From: Bacillus sp. HMF5848
GTDB taxonomy: Bacteria > Bacillota > Bacilli > Bacillales > HMF5848
Length of the DNA: 64,000 nucleotides
Direction: 5' to 3'
Assembly (NCBI RefSeq): GCF_003944835.1
Contig: NZ_RWIV01000001.1
Span: 3,258,530 to 3,322,529, forward strand
In this document: positions 29,784 to 38,099 of the stretch, one piece after another
How positions within the stretch are numbered: position 1 is the stretch's first letter
Layout of the letters: each line of letters opens with the position of its first letter
The notes under the pieces: generated by a model
What the model was told of the DNA's origin: nothing
What the model saw: only the letters and a program-made list of their open reading frames with translations
Databases searched by the model: none
Program-made: the position numbers and the translations under genes

Positions 29784-29829
29784 TTGTAAGCTCCTTTCAA
29801 CGCTTGGAAAATTTTGCAGTATTATATTA

Positions 29830-29844
29830 AATTTTCATAAAAAT
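29830..29844. promoter_or_regulatory. Candidate CodY box upstream of pepV
   Basis: AATTTTCATAAAAAT agrees with AATTTTCWGAAAATT at 13 of 15 bases. Chance matches are common in A+T-rich DNA, but the position upstream of a dipeptidase gene suits the CodY regulon. Confidence 0.4.
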
Positions 29845-30064
29845 AGTCATATTATTATGATAGTTTAACATATGTATGGTAGCAACCCTCGTAAATTTGG
29901 GCTTCATACAAAGACTACTTTCTAAAAAGAGGTGACGCTATTAACAAAAGTATGTTAATATTGTGTAAAATTCTATCAATTTATAGAATTTTATATTAGC
30001 TTTATTGTACAATAAATTTGTAGGGTACTTCAGTTGCAAAAAACTTTCGATGAGGAGTGGTTTT

Positions 30065-30286
30065 TTGAAACCTTCAACAAGCCGTATGTTAACCCGTATC
30101 AAATCCGTTTATATGTTTATTAACGAAAAAGGAACGGTAACTACGCAGGAACTTGTTGACGAGTTCGGTATCACCCCTAGAACGGTTCAAAGAGACTTAA
30201 ATGTTCTAGAATATAACAAACTAGTTATTAGTCCAGCCAAGGGTAAGTGGACCACTACAAAAAGAAAAGTCAAAATGACGTCGTAA
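30065..30286 (+). CDS. ytzE: DeoR-type transcriptional regulator YtzE
   Basis: 73 residues, equal to B. subtilis YtzE. A single DeoR winged-helix domain (KGTVTTQELVDEFGITPRTVQRDLNVLE, residues about 20-47) and no sugar-binding domain, so it is a minimal DNA-binding protein. The start is TTG at 30065, 7 bases after AGGAG; an upstream frame extension to 30005 lacks a ribosome site. It is divergent from pepV and may control it or rsuA, but no evidence shows this. Confidence 0.88.
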   Translation: MKPSTSRMLTRIKSVYMFINEKGTVTTQELVDEFGITPRTVQRDLNVLEYNKLVISPAKGKWTTTKRKVKMTS

Positions 30287-30299
30287 GAATTACATATCC

Positions 30300-30327
30300 T
30301 ACTTCGCATAAAGCTGCGAAGTTTTTT
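30300..30327 (+). terminator. Terminator of ytzE
   Basis: Eight-bp stem ACTTCGCA / TGCGAAGT with a 6-base loop, followed by seven T. Confidence 0.85.
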
Positions 30328-30340
30328 TCTGCTCTCCATC

Positions 30341-31051
30341 TTACCTACCCTTTAGTAAATCTAGTTCCTCGTCTGTCAATTCACGATACTCACCTAATTC
30401 AAGTGTTTCATCCAGATTTAAAGGTCCCATAGAGAGGCGTTGTAAATAAACAACGCGTTTTTGTACTGCCTCAAACATACGTTTAACTTGGTGAAATTTG
30501 CCTTCCACAATAGTTATTTCTATTTCAGAGCGTAATCCTGATTTTATTATCTCCAACTCCGCTGGCATTGTTTCATAACCATCATCTAATACAACACCCC
30601 TCTTAAAAGCCTTTACATCTGCTTCCGTTACTTCACCTTCAATTACTGCATAATAAGTTTTTGAGACATGTTTCTTAGGTGAAAGAAGCTGATGAGCGAG
30701 CTGGCCATCATTCGTTATAAGTAACAAACCCTCCGTATCTTTATCAAGACGCCCCACTGGAAATGGATTAAAAATTTGATGCTCCATTTCTAGCAAGTCA
30801 ATAACAGTCTCTTCCACATTATCCTCAGTTGCAGAAATGACTCCAGGTGGTTTGTTCATCATTAAGTAAATAAATTCTTTATATTCAACAACTTCACCAT
30901 GCACTGTAACTACATCATTAACTGGATCTACATGCTCCTTTGAATCTTTTATTACTTCGTCATTCGCCTTAACTGTCCCACTTTTTAATAATTTTTTAAC
31001 GTCCTTTCGACTACCGTACCCCATATTAGACAGTAATTTATCTATTCTCAT
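30341..31051 (-). CDS. rsuA: 16S rRNA pseudouridine synthase, RsuA family
   Basis: 236 residues. An N-terminal S4 RNA-binding domain (about 1-55, MRIDKLLSNMGYGSRKD) precedes the RsuA catalytic domain with the GRLDKDTEGLLL motif, whose Asp is the nucleophile. Expected target is one 16S rRNA uridine (position 516 in E. coli numbering). GTG at 31060 is too near AGGAAG, so ATG at 31051 is taken. It is downstream-adjacent to ytzE, as in B. subtilis. Confidence 0.9.
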   Translation of the reverse strand: MRIDKLLSNMGYGSRKDVKKLLKSGTVKANDEVIKDSKEHVDPVNDVVTVHGEVVEYKEFIYLMMNKPPGVISATEDNVEETVIDLLEMEHQIFNPFPVGRLDKDTEGLLLITNDGQLAHQLLSPKKHVSKTYYAVIEGEVTEADVKAFKRGVVLDDGYETMPAELEIIKSGLRSEIEITIVEGKFHQVKRMFEAVQKRVVYLQRLSMGPLNLDETLELGEYRELTDEELDLLKGR

Positions 31052-31162
31052 AATGAACACTTCCTATAGATATTATTTTTTGAAAAATAGGCTTTTGTAT
31101 GATGCGACAAGAGCCCGGTTTACATAGTTATATTATGACTATTATTTAGAGGAGTGTGTGCC

Positions 31163-31375
31163 ATGTTTTACAGACAACAACAGCAACCACAATCTATTTA
31201 CTTCCCGATTCCAGGTTTCCCAACACCAAGCCCAGGGTTTCCTAATTATGACGATCGTTTAGACCAGCTTGAACGTCAAGTGGAAATTAACACAAGACGT
31301 ATTAATCGCCTTAATCGTCGCCTGCGTCGTCTTGAGCGCCAGTTCGGGTATGCAGATACTTTCGATAATTATTAG
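31163..31375 (+). CDS. Small Pro-rich / coiled-coil protein, unknown
   Basis: 70 residues. The N-terminal half is rich in Gln and Pro (FPIPGFPTPSPGFPNY). The C-terminal half is an Arg/Leu coiled coil (LERQVEINTRRINRLNRRLR), and the end is FDNY. It is strongly basic in the helix. The composition is like small Bacillus spore-coat proteins and adhesion-type peptides, but I do not recognise a named family, so a spore role is only inferred. ATG at 31163 has GAGGAG 8-9 bases before it. Confidence 0.7.
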   Translation: MFYRQQQQPQSIYFPIPGFPTPSPGFPNYDDRLDQLERQVEINTRRINRLNRRLRRLERQFGYADTFDNY

Positions 31376-31433
31376 TTGAAGGTAATAGGTACTATTTCTA
31401 CTTGTGAGAATAACCTAAACCTTAAGAAAAACC

Positions 31434-31466
31434 AACAAAGTCCGGCTTTTGCCAGACTTTGTTGTT
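31434..31466. terminator. Bidirectional terminator small gene / ytgP
   Basis: Stem AACAAAGTC-GGC with GCC-GACTTTGTT (one mismatch) and a loop of four T. The right arm abuts the ytgP stop. Confidence 0.75.
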
Positions 31467-33090
31467 ACCCTTCTGCTTGTTGTTTCCTTCGAGATAAGAA
31501 AGGAATTCTGTTCCCTAATACATATTGGAGCAAACCTGACGTATATGACAAATACCCATAAAGTGCTCCACCTACAGTAACTCCAACTAGCGTTACTATA
31601 AGTGCATGCCAACGTCCTGCTTCGTATGAAATAACAAGTCCCACAAAATACGTTGATATCTTAACAGCAATTGCCATCATTATCGTAAAAATAATCATTA
31701 ACAAAATACGTCTTGCAACAAAGCTATAACTATAGCCTGTGTATTTCTTAATAAAATATAATTGGATAACGATAGAAGTAGTATATCCTAGAGCCGTTGC
31801 CGCTATCGCACCATAAACAGCAAACATCGTAATAAACCAATAATTTAAGATAAGCTTCACAAATAAACCAGCTAACATACTTAAAATAGTTAAACGTTGA
31901 TGATTTATGCCTTGCATAATAGCAGACGTTACAGAAAACATCGCAAATAAAATAGCAAGTGGGGCGTATGCTTGTAATATAGCCGAGCCTTGTAGACTTT
32001 TTTCATAAAAAAACGTATATGCTGGACCTGCAAGTACAGACAACCCTATTGCAGCCGGAAATGTTAGAAAAAATACAATCTGAAATGTTTGGTGTAAGTA
32101 TTTTTTCAATTGCACATAATTTTCACCTACATACGCCGTCGTGATGGTAGGAATTAGCGTTAGTCCAAGTGCTGTAGCTAAGGAAACAGGAATTAAAACT
32201 AGCTTTTGGCTTGTAAAGTTCAGCATCGTAAACAAACTATCTGTTACTTCTGCTAAGCCAATAGCTACCATGGCACGATTAAACGTAAGTTGATCAATAA
32301 GCTGATATAACATCCCTGACAAACCGACTACTACAAATGGTATGGCATATAATATCAGTTCTTTGTAAATCTGTTTTAGTGATGGATTATACGTCCCTTT
32401 ATCCTCTTCTAGCTGTTGATTTAAATAATCTTTTCTTTTATATAAATAAACAAGCAGGACAGCTAGGCCTCCGAGCGTACCGACAAATGCAGCAAAGGTT
32501 GCTAATGAAATAGCTGTTGTTAAGTCTCCATTCATAACTCGAAGAACAATAAATGTACCTGTTAGTAAAAAGGCTATGCGAATAATTTGTTCAACAACCT
32601 GTGAAGCCGCAGTTGGTCCCATAGATTCATGCCCTTGAAAAAAGCCTCGAATTAAACTCATAATTGGAAGCGGAATTAAGGCAAAGCTCACTGCTCTTAC
32701 GACAGTTGTTAATTGCTCTACAGAAATCGCTTGGTCTGCATCCACAATAACAAGTGGTGCAATAAATGGTGCTGTTATATACAAAGTTATAAACGCTAAC
32801 ACCCCTGTGGTACCCATGACAAACATGCCTGACTTAAATAGACGCCGTCCTACTTTATATTCACCTAGTGCATTATATTTTGAAATAAATTTAGAAACAG
32901 CTAAGGGAATGCCCATAGTGGATAAACTTATAAAAATTGAATAAAGCACATATGTATATTGATATAACGCCCCTCCAATCGGGCCAACTAGAGCATAAAA
33001 TGGGAACACATAGATGAGTCCTAAAATTTTAGAAATCATAACCCCCATTGTCAGTATCATGGTACCGCGTATAAGCTTGGAATCTGACAT
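31465..33090 (-). CDS. ytgP: MurJ-type lipid II flippase YtgP
   Basis: 541 residues with 14 predicted membrane helices and the polysaccharide-biosynthesis (MOP) exporter pattern. It starts MSDSKLIRGTMILTMGVMIS, matching YtgP. In B. subtilis YtgP moves lipid II across the membrane in peptidoglycan synthesis, redundantly with Amj. ATG at 33090, 4-5 bases after GAGGGAT, is preferred over the upstream ATG at 33102. The gene is convergent with the small gene at 31163. Confidence 0.92.
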   Translation of the reverse strand: MSDSKLIRGTMILTMGVMISKILGLIYVFPFYALVGPIGGALYQYTYVLYSIFISLSTMGIPLAVSKFISKYNALGEYKVGRRLFKSGMFVMGTTGVLAFITLYITAPFIAPLVIVDADQAISVEQLTTVVRAVSFALIPLPIMSLIRGFFQGHESMGPTAASQVVEQIIRIAFLLTGTFIVLRVMNGDLTTAISLATFAAFVGTLGGLAVLLVYLYKRKDYLNQQLEEDKGTYNPSLKQIYKELILYAIPFVVVGLSGMLYQLIDQLTFNRAMVAIGLAEVTDSLFTMLNFTSQKLVLIPVSLATALGLTLIPTITTAYVGENYVQLKKYLHQTFQIVFFLTFPAAIGLSVLAGPAYTFFYEKSLQGSAILQAYAPLAILFAMFSVTSAIMQGINHQRLTILSMLAGLFVKLILNYWFITMFAVYGAIAATALGYTTSIVIQLYFIKKYTGYSYSFVARRILLMIIFTIMMAIAVKISTYFVGLVISYEAGRWHALIVTLVGVTVGGALYGYLSYTSGLLQYVLGNRIPFLSRRKQQAEG

Positions 33091-33323
33091 ACTATCCCTC
33101 ATTTATTTTCTTTTAGAAACATGTTTAAGGTTCATTAAGGTAAACTAAGCCGTTTAGCATTTTTTATTTTCTGGAGTGAAATGCTTAGTCATTTACCAAG
33201 TTTGCGTAACAACAAAAAACTTCAGCATACATTCCACATGTACTTTGACCATTTTATCACATTTGTCTCCAAATGCGATATTGGATATAATTTTATTGAA
33301 TTCAAATGAGAGTAGGATTATAC

Positions 33324-34586
33324 ATGAAATTCGATGTTATTGTTATTGGTGGCGGTCCATCAGGTTTAATGGCTGCTATAGGCGCTGCTGAAAAAGGAGC
33401 CTCCGTTCTATTAGTTGATAAAGGAGACAAACTAGGACGAAAGCTTGCTATTTCCGGAGGTGGACGCTGTAATGTGACAAACCGTTTACCTGTAGAAGAA
33501 ATAATAAAACACATTCCAGGGAATGGGCGATTTTTATATAGTGCATTTGCTCAATTTAACAACGAGGATATTATTCGTTTTTTTGAGGATCTCGGAGTTA
33601 AACTGAAGGAAGAAGATCATGGGCGTATGTTTCCTGTTACTAACGATGCTCAATCAGTTGTTAAAGCTCTGTTACATACGTGTCAAAAGCTGAACGTAAC
33701 CTTTAAAGTGAACTCCCCTGTGCAAACTGTTGAATACGAAAATGGTCATGTAAAAGCAATCGTATTAAAAACAGGCGAGACAATTGAGACGAAAGCCGTC
33801 GTTATCGCTGTAGGAGGGAAATCTGTCCCGCAAACAGGCTCCACGGGCGATGGTTATGTTTGGGCTGAAAAAGCAGGCCATACTGTTACAGATTTATTCC
33901 CTACCGAGGTGCCTATCACATCAAATGAGCCTTTTATTAAGAAAAAAGAACTTCAAGGTCTTTCATTAAGGGATGTAGCTGTTAGCGTCATTAATCATAA
34001 AGGAAAAACAGCTGTCACACATCGCATGGATATGCTGTTTACTCATTTTGGCATTAGCGGTCCTGCTGCTTTAAGATGCAGTCAATATGTTGTTAAAGCT
34101 TTAAAAAATGCAAAAGGGAACGACGTATTCATTAGCATTGATGCCTTACCAGATACATCAGTAGAGCTATTGTTTCAACAGTTAATTAAAATTTTAAAAG
34201 AAGAACCAAAAAAAGCTGTCAAAAATGCTTGGAAAGGCATCATACCGGAGCGTTATTTGTTATTTATGCTTGAAAAAGCTGACATTGATCCTCAACTTGC
34301 TTCTGGTCATGTATCTCACGAAATGGTACGCCAGTTTGCTAACCTATGTAAAGACTTTCGCTTAACTGTTTCTGGTACATTGTCAATCGAAAAAGCATTT
34401 GTGACGGGTGGCGGAATCTCCGTAAAAGAAATTGACCCAAAAACAATGGGATCAAAACTAATGAATGGGTTGTTTTTTTGTGGAGAAATACTAGATGTTC
34501 ATGGATATACAGGAGGCTATAACATAACTTCAGCTTTAATTACTGGACGCCTTGCGGGGATAAATGCAGGAAGTATTGACAAATAA
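33324..34586 (+). CDS. ytfP: YtfP, HI0933-like NAD(P)/FAD oxidoreductase
   Basis: 420 residues. FAD-binding GGGPSG at 9-14 and the family signature [17 protein letters not shown] follow the start. The C-terminus has [16 protein letters not shown] and [16 protein letters not shown]. Enzymatic role unknown; flavoproteins of this group are widespread. ATG at 33324 lies 6 bases after AGGA, so the longer frame from 33306 is rejected. Followed by a strong terminator. It diverges from ytgP. Confidence 0.9.
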   Translation: MKFDVIVIGGGPSGLMAAIGAAEKGASVLLVDKGDKLGRKLAISGGGRCNVTNRLPVEEIIKHIPGNGRFLYSAFAQFNNEDIIRFFEDLGVKLKEEDHGRMFPVTNDAQSVVKALLHTCQKLNVTFKVNSPVQTVEYENGHVKAIVLKTGETIETKAVVIAVGGKSVPQTGSTGDGYVWAEKAGHTVTDLFPTEVPITSNEPFIKKKELQGLSLRDVAVSVINHKGKTAVTHRMDMLFTHFGISGPAALRCSQYVVKALKNAKGNDVFISIDALPDTSVELLFQQLIKILKEEPKKAVKNAWKGIIPERYLLFMLEKADIDPQLASGHVSHEMVRQFANLCKDFRLTVSGTLSIEKAFVTGGGISVKEIDPKTMGSKLMNGLFFCGEILDVHGYTGGYNITSALITGRLAGINAGSIDK

Positions 34587-34591
34587 AATTC

Positions 34592-34626
34592 AAAAAAAAG
34601 CAGGCTGAAGATTCCTGCTTTTTTCG
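34592..34626 (+). terminator. Terminator of ytfP
   Basis: Stem AAAAAAGCAGG with CCTGCTTTTTT and a 10-base loop. Confidence 0.85.
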
Positions 34627-34766
34627 TTTTTTGTGAAAGGACTAAACGTGTAAATCAACGTAAGATTGTAGTCTGAACATCTTTGTTTCTCGAATCAGCC
34701 TTCGTACACTTGATATGGGGCTACGTTCACTCAAGCAGCAAGTATACAAGAAAATATTATTAGTAG

Positions 34767-34816
34767 GGACAGCACAAAAAGCTTTTAACTAGACTGTCCT
34801 TTAAATAATGTCCCTA
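34767..34816. repeat. Interrupted inverted repeat TAGGGACA / TGTCCCTA
   Basis: AGGGACA near 34768 and TGTCCCT near 34809 face each other around an A+T-rich loop with a second TGTCC. It lies downstream of the methyltransferase gene and upstream of nothing, so it may be a weak terminator. Confidence 0.4.
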
Positions 34817-34874
34817 TTCGAAAAACAACATCCCGAGCTCTTATCGTCTTCAAACGGATAAATGCTCAGCATTT

Positions 34875-35687
34875 TCATAGCTGATACAGCACAATTCTAT
34901 GAGCTTTATTCGCAACCGGAAACAGTCCAGCTACTTTGAAGCCCATTCTATACCCAAATGATAGTTTACTAACATCCTTTGACTCAGCAAAATAGCGCTC
35001 CTCTATAAACGCGAAGTTATCTCCCCATCGTTCAATTTCTTTTGCATCATCTATTCCCCAATATAGATTTGCTCCCGTCTTCTTTATAGAAGGGTGTCTA
35101 TTAATCTTGTTAACAGTCATGCTACTAAAGACATCAAACACAAACTGACTTCCCGGAAGCTTATGCTGCAATTTTTCGAACAAAATCTTAACCTCATTTT
35201 CTTGTACATACATGAGAAGACCTTCAGCAACTACCATAACCTTTCCCTCTATTTGAATTTGCTCTAGCCAAGTCCAGTCTGTTACTGATGAAGAAATATG
35301 TCGATATCGATCTGTTTCAGGGAAAAACTTTGACTTTAACTCCATTACTTCTGGAAAATCTAGATCAAACCATTTCACTGCACCATTATCGACTCTAAAA
35401 AAACGGGTATCTAGTCCACAGCCCATATTAATAACCGTTCCTTGCGGATGTTTTAATAAAAACTCTGATACATAATCATCCATTAGTTTTGCACGAATAC
35501 AAACAGTAATTTGTGTTTTTTTCGGTACTTTCAGCAACGAATAATCATATTCAATTCGTTGCATCAGTTTAACCGCTTCCTCATCAACTAATATAGGATT
35601 CTTTTTTTGTGTTTCTAATACTTTACTGTAAAACGTGATTAAAAGCGTTTCTTTTTCCTTTTCTAGCTTAATTCGTTCCACTGTCAT
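34875..35687 (-). CDS. Class I methyltransferase of the LCM/TcmP group
   Basis: 270 residues. SAM-binding GTVINMGCGLDTRFFRVD and the following WFDLDFPEVMELKSKFF are the signature of the leucine-carboxyl-methyltransferase-like family, which in bacteria includes polyketide O-methyltransferases. It has no partner genes that would suggest polyketide synthesis. ATG at 35687 lies 8 bases after GGAG; the ORF could extend to 35702 without a ribosome site. It diverges from the flavoprotein gene across a candidate PurR operator. Confidence 0.82.
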   Translation of the reverse strand: MTVERIKLEKEKETLLITFYSKVLETQKKNPILVDEEAVKLMQRIEYDYSLLKVPKKTQITVCIRAKLMDDYVSEFLLKHPQGTVINMGCGLDTRFFRVDNGAVKWFDLDFPEVMELKSKFFPETDRYRHISSSVTDWTWLEQIQIEGKVMVVAEGLLMYVQENEVKILFEKLQHKLPGSQFVFDVFSSMTVNKINRHPSIKKTGANLYWGIDDAKEIERWGDNFAFIEERYFAESKDVSKLSFGYRMGFKVAGLFPVANKAHRIVLYQL

Positions 35688-35764
35688 TAGTATCATCTCC
35701 ATATGCTCATACTTTCACATATAATAATACAAAATAAAGTAAAAAATTACCACACTGAACAAAT

Positions 35765-35800
35765 ACGAACATTTTATTTTATATTTTTTTTAATGTTCGT
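35765..35800. promoter_or_regulatory. Candidate PurR operator (two inverted PurBoxes)
   Basis: ACGAACATT (35765-35773) and AATGTTCGT (35792-35800) are perfect 9-bp inverted arms separated by 18 bases. The extended left arm AAATACGAACATT agrees with the PurBox AWWWCCGAACWWT at 12 of 13 bases, and the right arm, read inverted, at 11. The pair lies immediately upstream of a TTGACT / TATAGT promoter, the usual PurR position. It is shared by the divergent methyltransferase and flavoprotein genes. Confidence 0.6.
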
Positions 35801-35808
35801 GATTAACA

Positions 35809-35838
35809 TTGACTTCACCCCTTATCCTCTGATATAGT
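35809..35838 (+). promoter_or_regulatory. Sigma-A promoter of the flavoprotein gene
   Basis: TTGACT (35809-35814), 18-base spacer, TATAGT (35833-35838). The flavoprotein ATG follows about 40 bases later. Confidence 0.65.
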
Positions 35839-35878
35839 AGCTTTTGGTTAAAGGAATTCTGATACCGGGGGAATAACA

Positions 35879-37351
35879 ATGACAAAAATCTATGATGTAG
35901 TTGTAGTTGGTGCTGGACCAGCGGGAATTTTTACATGCTATGAATTTACAAGAAAAATGCCTAATGCTTCTGTTTTACTAATAGATAAAGGGCACGATAT
36001 ATATAAAAGAAATTGTCCCATTTTACAAAAAAAAATTGAAAAGTGTCCACCAGCAGCGGGGAGAAAGGAATATGCCGGATGCCTACCTGCTTGTTCAATT
36101 ACAAATGGATTTGGCGGCGCTGGTGCTTATTCTGATGGGAAGTTTAATATAACAAGTGAATTCGGTGGATGGATGACAGACTATCTATCTGAATCAACAG
36201 TAATGGATTTAATTAGCTACGTAGATTCTATTAATCTAGAGCACGGCGCAACTCAGTCCATTACCGATCCTTTGACAGACAAGGTACGTGAAATTGAAAA
36301 AAAAGGATATGCTGCAGGACTTAAGCTATTACGAGCCCAAGTTCGCCACTTAGGTACGGAACAAAATCTGCAAATATTACAAGATATTTTCGAATACTTA
36401 CGTGAAAGAATTGAAATGCAATTTAAAACAGAGGTTGCTGATATCCTTACTGAAAAGCACGACGGAAAACATACAATCACGGGCCTCACTTTAAAAAACG
36501 GTGAAACTATTTCAGCCTCTAAAATTGTCATTGCTCCTGGACGAGATGGGTCTCATTGGCTGACGAACTTATTGAAAAAACGTCGCATCAAGATGATTAA
36601 CAATCAAGTTGATATTGGGGTGCGTGTAGAAACTTCTGATATTGTTATGGAAGAAATAAATGAGAATTTATATGAAGGTAAATTTATTTATAATACATCC
36701 GTTGGTACACAAGTCCGAACTTTCTGTAGCAATCCTTCAGGACATGTTGTCGTAGAGAATCATTCAGGCATTATGCTTGCGAATGGACACGCCTACAAAG
36801 ACCCAAAGCTCGGTAGCAAAAATACGAACTTTGCTTTGCTTGTTTCTCATAAATTTTCTGATCCGTTTGATAAGCCGAACGAATACGCTCATGAAATTTC
36901 AAAATTAGCTAACGCCTTGTCTAACGGTGGCATCATTGTACAAAAGTATGGTGATATTTTAAAGGGCCGACGTTCAACAGAGAAAAGAATTAAAGAGGGA
37001 TTTTTAGAGCCTACTTTAAAAGAAGCGGTTCCTGGTGACCTTGGCCTTGTTCTGCCTTATAACACTTTAAAAAGCTTAATCGAGATGACAGAAGCATTAG
37101 ATAAAGTCACACCTGGACTTGCATCAGAACACACACTGTTTTATGGTGTAGAGGCGAAATTCTACTCAGCTCGTCCTCAGCTTAACGATAAATTCGAGAC
37201 AGAAATAAGCGGTTTATATGTTGGTGGAGATGGAGCAGGAATCACAAGAGGGCTCGCTCAAGCAAGTGCATGTGGTGTTTGGATAGCAAGAGACGCAATT
37301 GAAAAATTAAACTCAACTAAGGAAAAACAGAAGGAACCTGTACATGTATAA
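35879..37351 (+). CDS. NAD(P)/FAD-dependent dehydrogenase, COG2509 type
   Basis: 490 residues. The FAD site GAGPAG is at 11-16. An unusual cysteine-rich stretch follows (CPILQKKIEKCPP, then CLPAC), then GFGGAGAYSDGKFN, which is typical of this uncharacterised group. The C-terminus has LYVGGDGAGITRGLAQASACG, the second FAD contact. Substrate unknown. The gene stands alone, with a good GGGGGAAT site before ATG, a sigma-A promoter and a candidate PurR operator upstream, so a link to purine or one-carbon metabolism is possible (inference). Its 3' end faces the 21-bp repeat array. Confidence 0.85.
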   Translation: MTKIYDVVVVGAGPAGIFTCYEFTRKMPNASVLLIDKGHDIYKRNCPILQKKIEKCPPAAGRKEYAGCLPACSITNGFGGAGAYSDGKFNITSEFGGWMTDYLSESTVMDLISYVDSINLEHGATQSITDPLTDKVREIEKKGYAAGLKLLRAQVRHLGTEQNLQILQDIFEYLRERIEMQFKTEVADILTEKHDGKHTITGLTLKNGETISASKIVIAPGRDGSHWLTNLLKKRRIKMINNQVDIGVRVETSDIVMEEINENLYEGKFIYNTSVGTQVRTFCSNPSGHVVVENHSGIMLANGHAYKDPKLGSKNTNFALLVSHKFSDPFDKPNEYAHEISKLANALSNGGIIVQKYGDILKGRRSTEKRIKEGFLEPTLKEAVPGDLGLVLPYNTLKSLIEMTEALDKVTPGLASEHTLFYGVEAKFYSARPQLNDKFETEISGLYVGGDGAGITRGLAQASACGVWIARDAIEKLNSTKEKQKEPVHV

Positions 37352-37387
37352 ACATTGAACTTTTGAGTACTTTGAAATATTTGGAAT

Positions 37388-37671
37388 TACGCATAACTAA
37401 CTGGGTTTTACGCATAAACAGCTAGAATTTACGCATAAACAATAAAAATTTACGCATAAACGGCTGGAACATACGCATAAACAATAAAAGTTTACGCATA
37501 AACGGCTGGAACATACGCATAAACAATAAAAGTTTACGCATAAACCGCTGGAACATACGCATAAACAATAAAAGTTTACGCATAAACCGCTGGAACATAC
37601 GCATAAACAATAAAAATTTACGCATAAACGGCTGGAACATACGCATAAACCGGAAAAACGCACGCATACCA
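37388..37671. repeat. Phased 21-bp tandem array, TACGCATAAAC core
   Basis: The core TACGCATAAAC occurs 12 times without a change, starting at 37409, 37430, 37451, 37472, 37493, 37514, 37535, 37556, 37577, 37598, 37619 and 37640. Degenerate copies lie at 37388 and 37661, so the period of exactly 21 bp holds over 14 units. The 10-base spacers alternate mainly between AATAAAAGTT and GGCTGGAACA (or CGCTGGAACA), so the larger unit is 42 bp. It lies between the convergent flavoprotein and rhodanese genes. Two minus-strand frames across it are open only because 21 is a multiple of three. Confidence 0.95.
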
Positions 37672-37685
37672 TCACGCATTCGTGA

Positions 37686-37723
37686 AAGAAAAAGAGCTTA
37701 GATCACTTCAGATCTAAGCTCTT
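37686..37723 (-). terminator. Terminator of the rhodanese gene
   Basis: Thirteen-bp perfect stem AAGAGCTTAGATC and complement, 6-base loop, T-run on the minus strand. Confidence 0.9.
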
Positions 37724-37734
37724 CATGCTTTTAA

Positions 37735-38031
37735 TCAGACCGTTCGGCCTCGCCAATCAAGCATACCACCAACCATGTTAGTAACTTTATAACCTCGATC
37801 TTCAAGGAAATAACATACGTTACCGCTACGATTTCCTGAACGACAAACAAAAATGTATTCTGTATCTTTGTCTAATTCATCTAGTTTATACGGAATCTCA
37901 CCCATTGGAATATGATTAGCTGTTGGAATCATGCCTTGTGCCACTTCATCATGCTCTCTTACGTCAATTAGCGCAAGCTTTTCTCCTGCTTCTAGTTTTT
38001 TCTGAAGCTCTTCTGTTGTAATTTCTTTCAT
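37735..38031 (-). CDS. ytwF: Rhodanese-domain protein YtwF
   Basis: 98 residues, a single rhodanese domain. The active-site loop CRSGNRS (Cys62 as nucleophile) and DVREHDEV near the N-terminus are complete, so sulfur transfer or persulfide chemistry is likely. No membrane segment. It lies 68 bases upstream of nothing on its strand but follows leuS in the same direction at a distance of 68 bases, so readthrough from leuS is possible. Size agrees with YtwF. Confidence 0.88.
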   Translation of the reverse strand: MKEITTEELQKKLEAGEKLALIDVREHDEVAQGMIPTANHIPMGEIPYKLDELDKDTEYIFVCRSGNRSGNVCYFLEDRGYKVTNMVGGMLDWRGRTV

Positions 38032-38099
38032 TTTTCATCAAACCCTCGCTTTTTTTAGGTATTCTTATTTTACCTTTCTTATCGGCGAAGTACAAAAAT

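Noticed and set aside
34875-35687. Polyketide tailoring cluster
   Set aside because: The TcmP-like methyltransferase stands alone; no synthase or transport gene is adjacent.
37388-37671. CRISPR array
   Set aside because: Repeat of 11 bp with 10-bp spacers that themselves repeat. No leader and no cas genes.
37397-37679. Two overlapping minus-strand ORFs (85 and 92 codons) across the 21-bp array
   Set aside because: They exist only because the period is a multiple of three and the unit has no stop in two frames. The peptides are pure repeats rich in Phe/Met/Arg or Cys, with no ribosome site.
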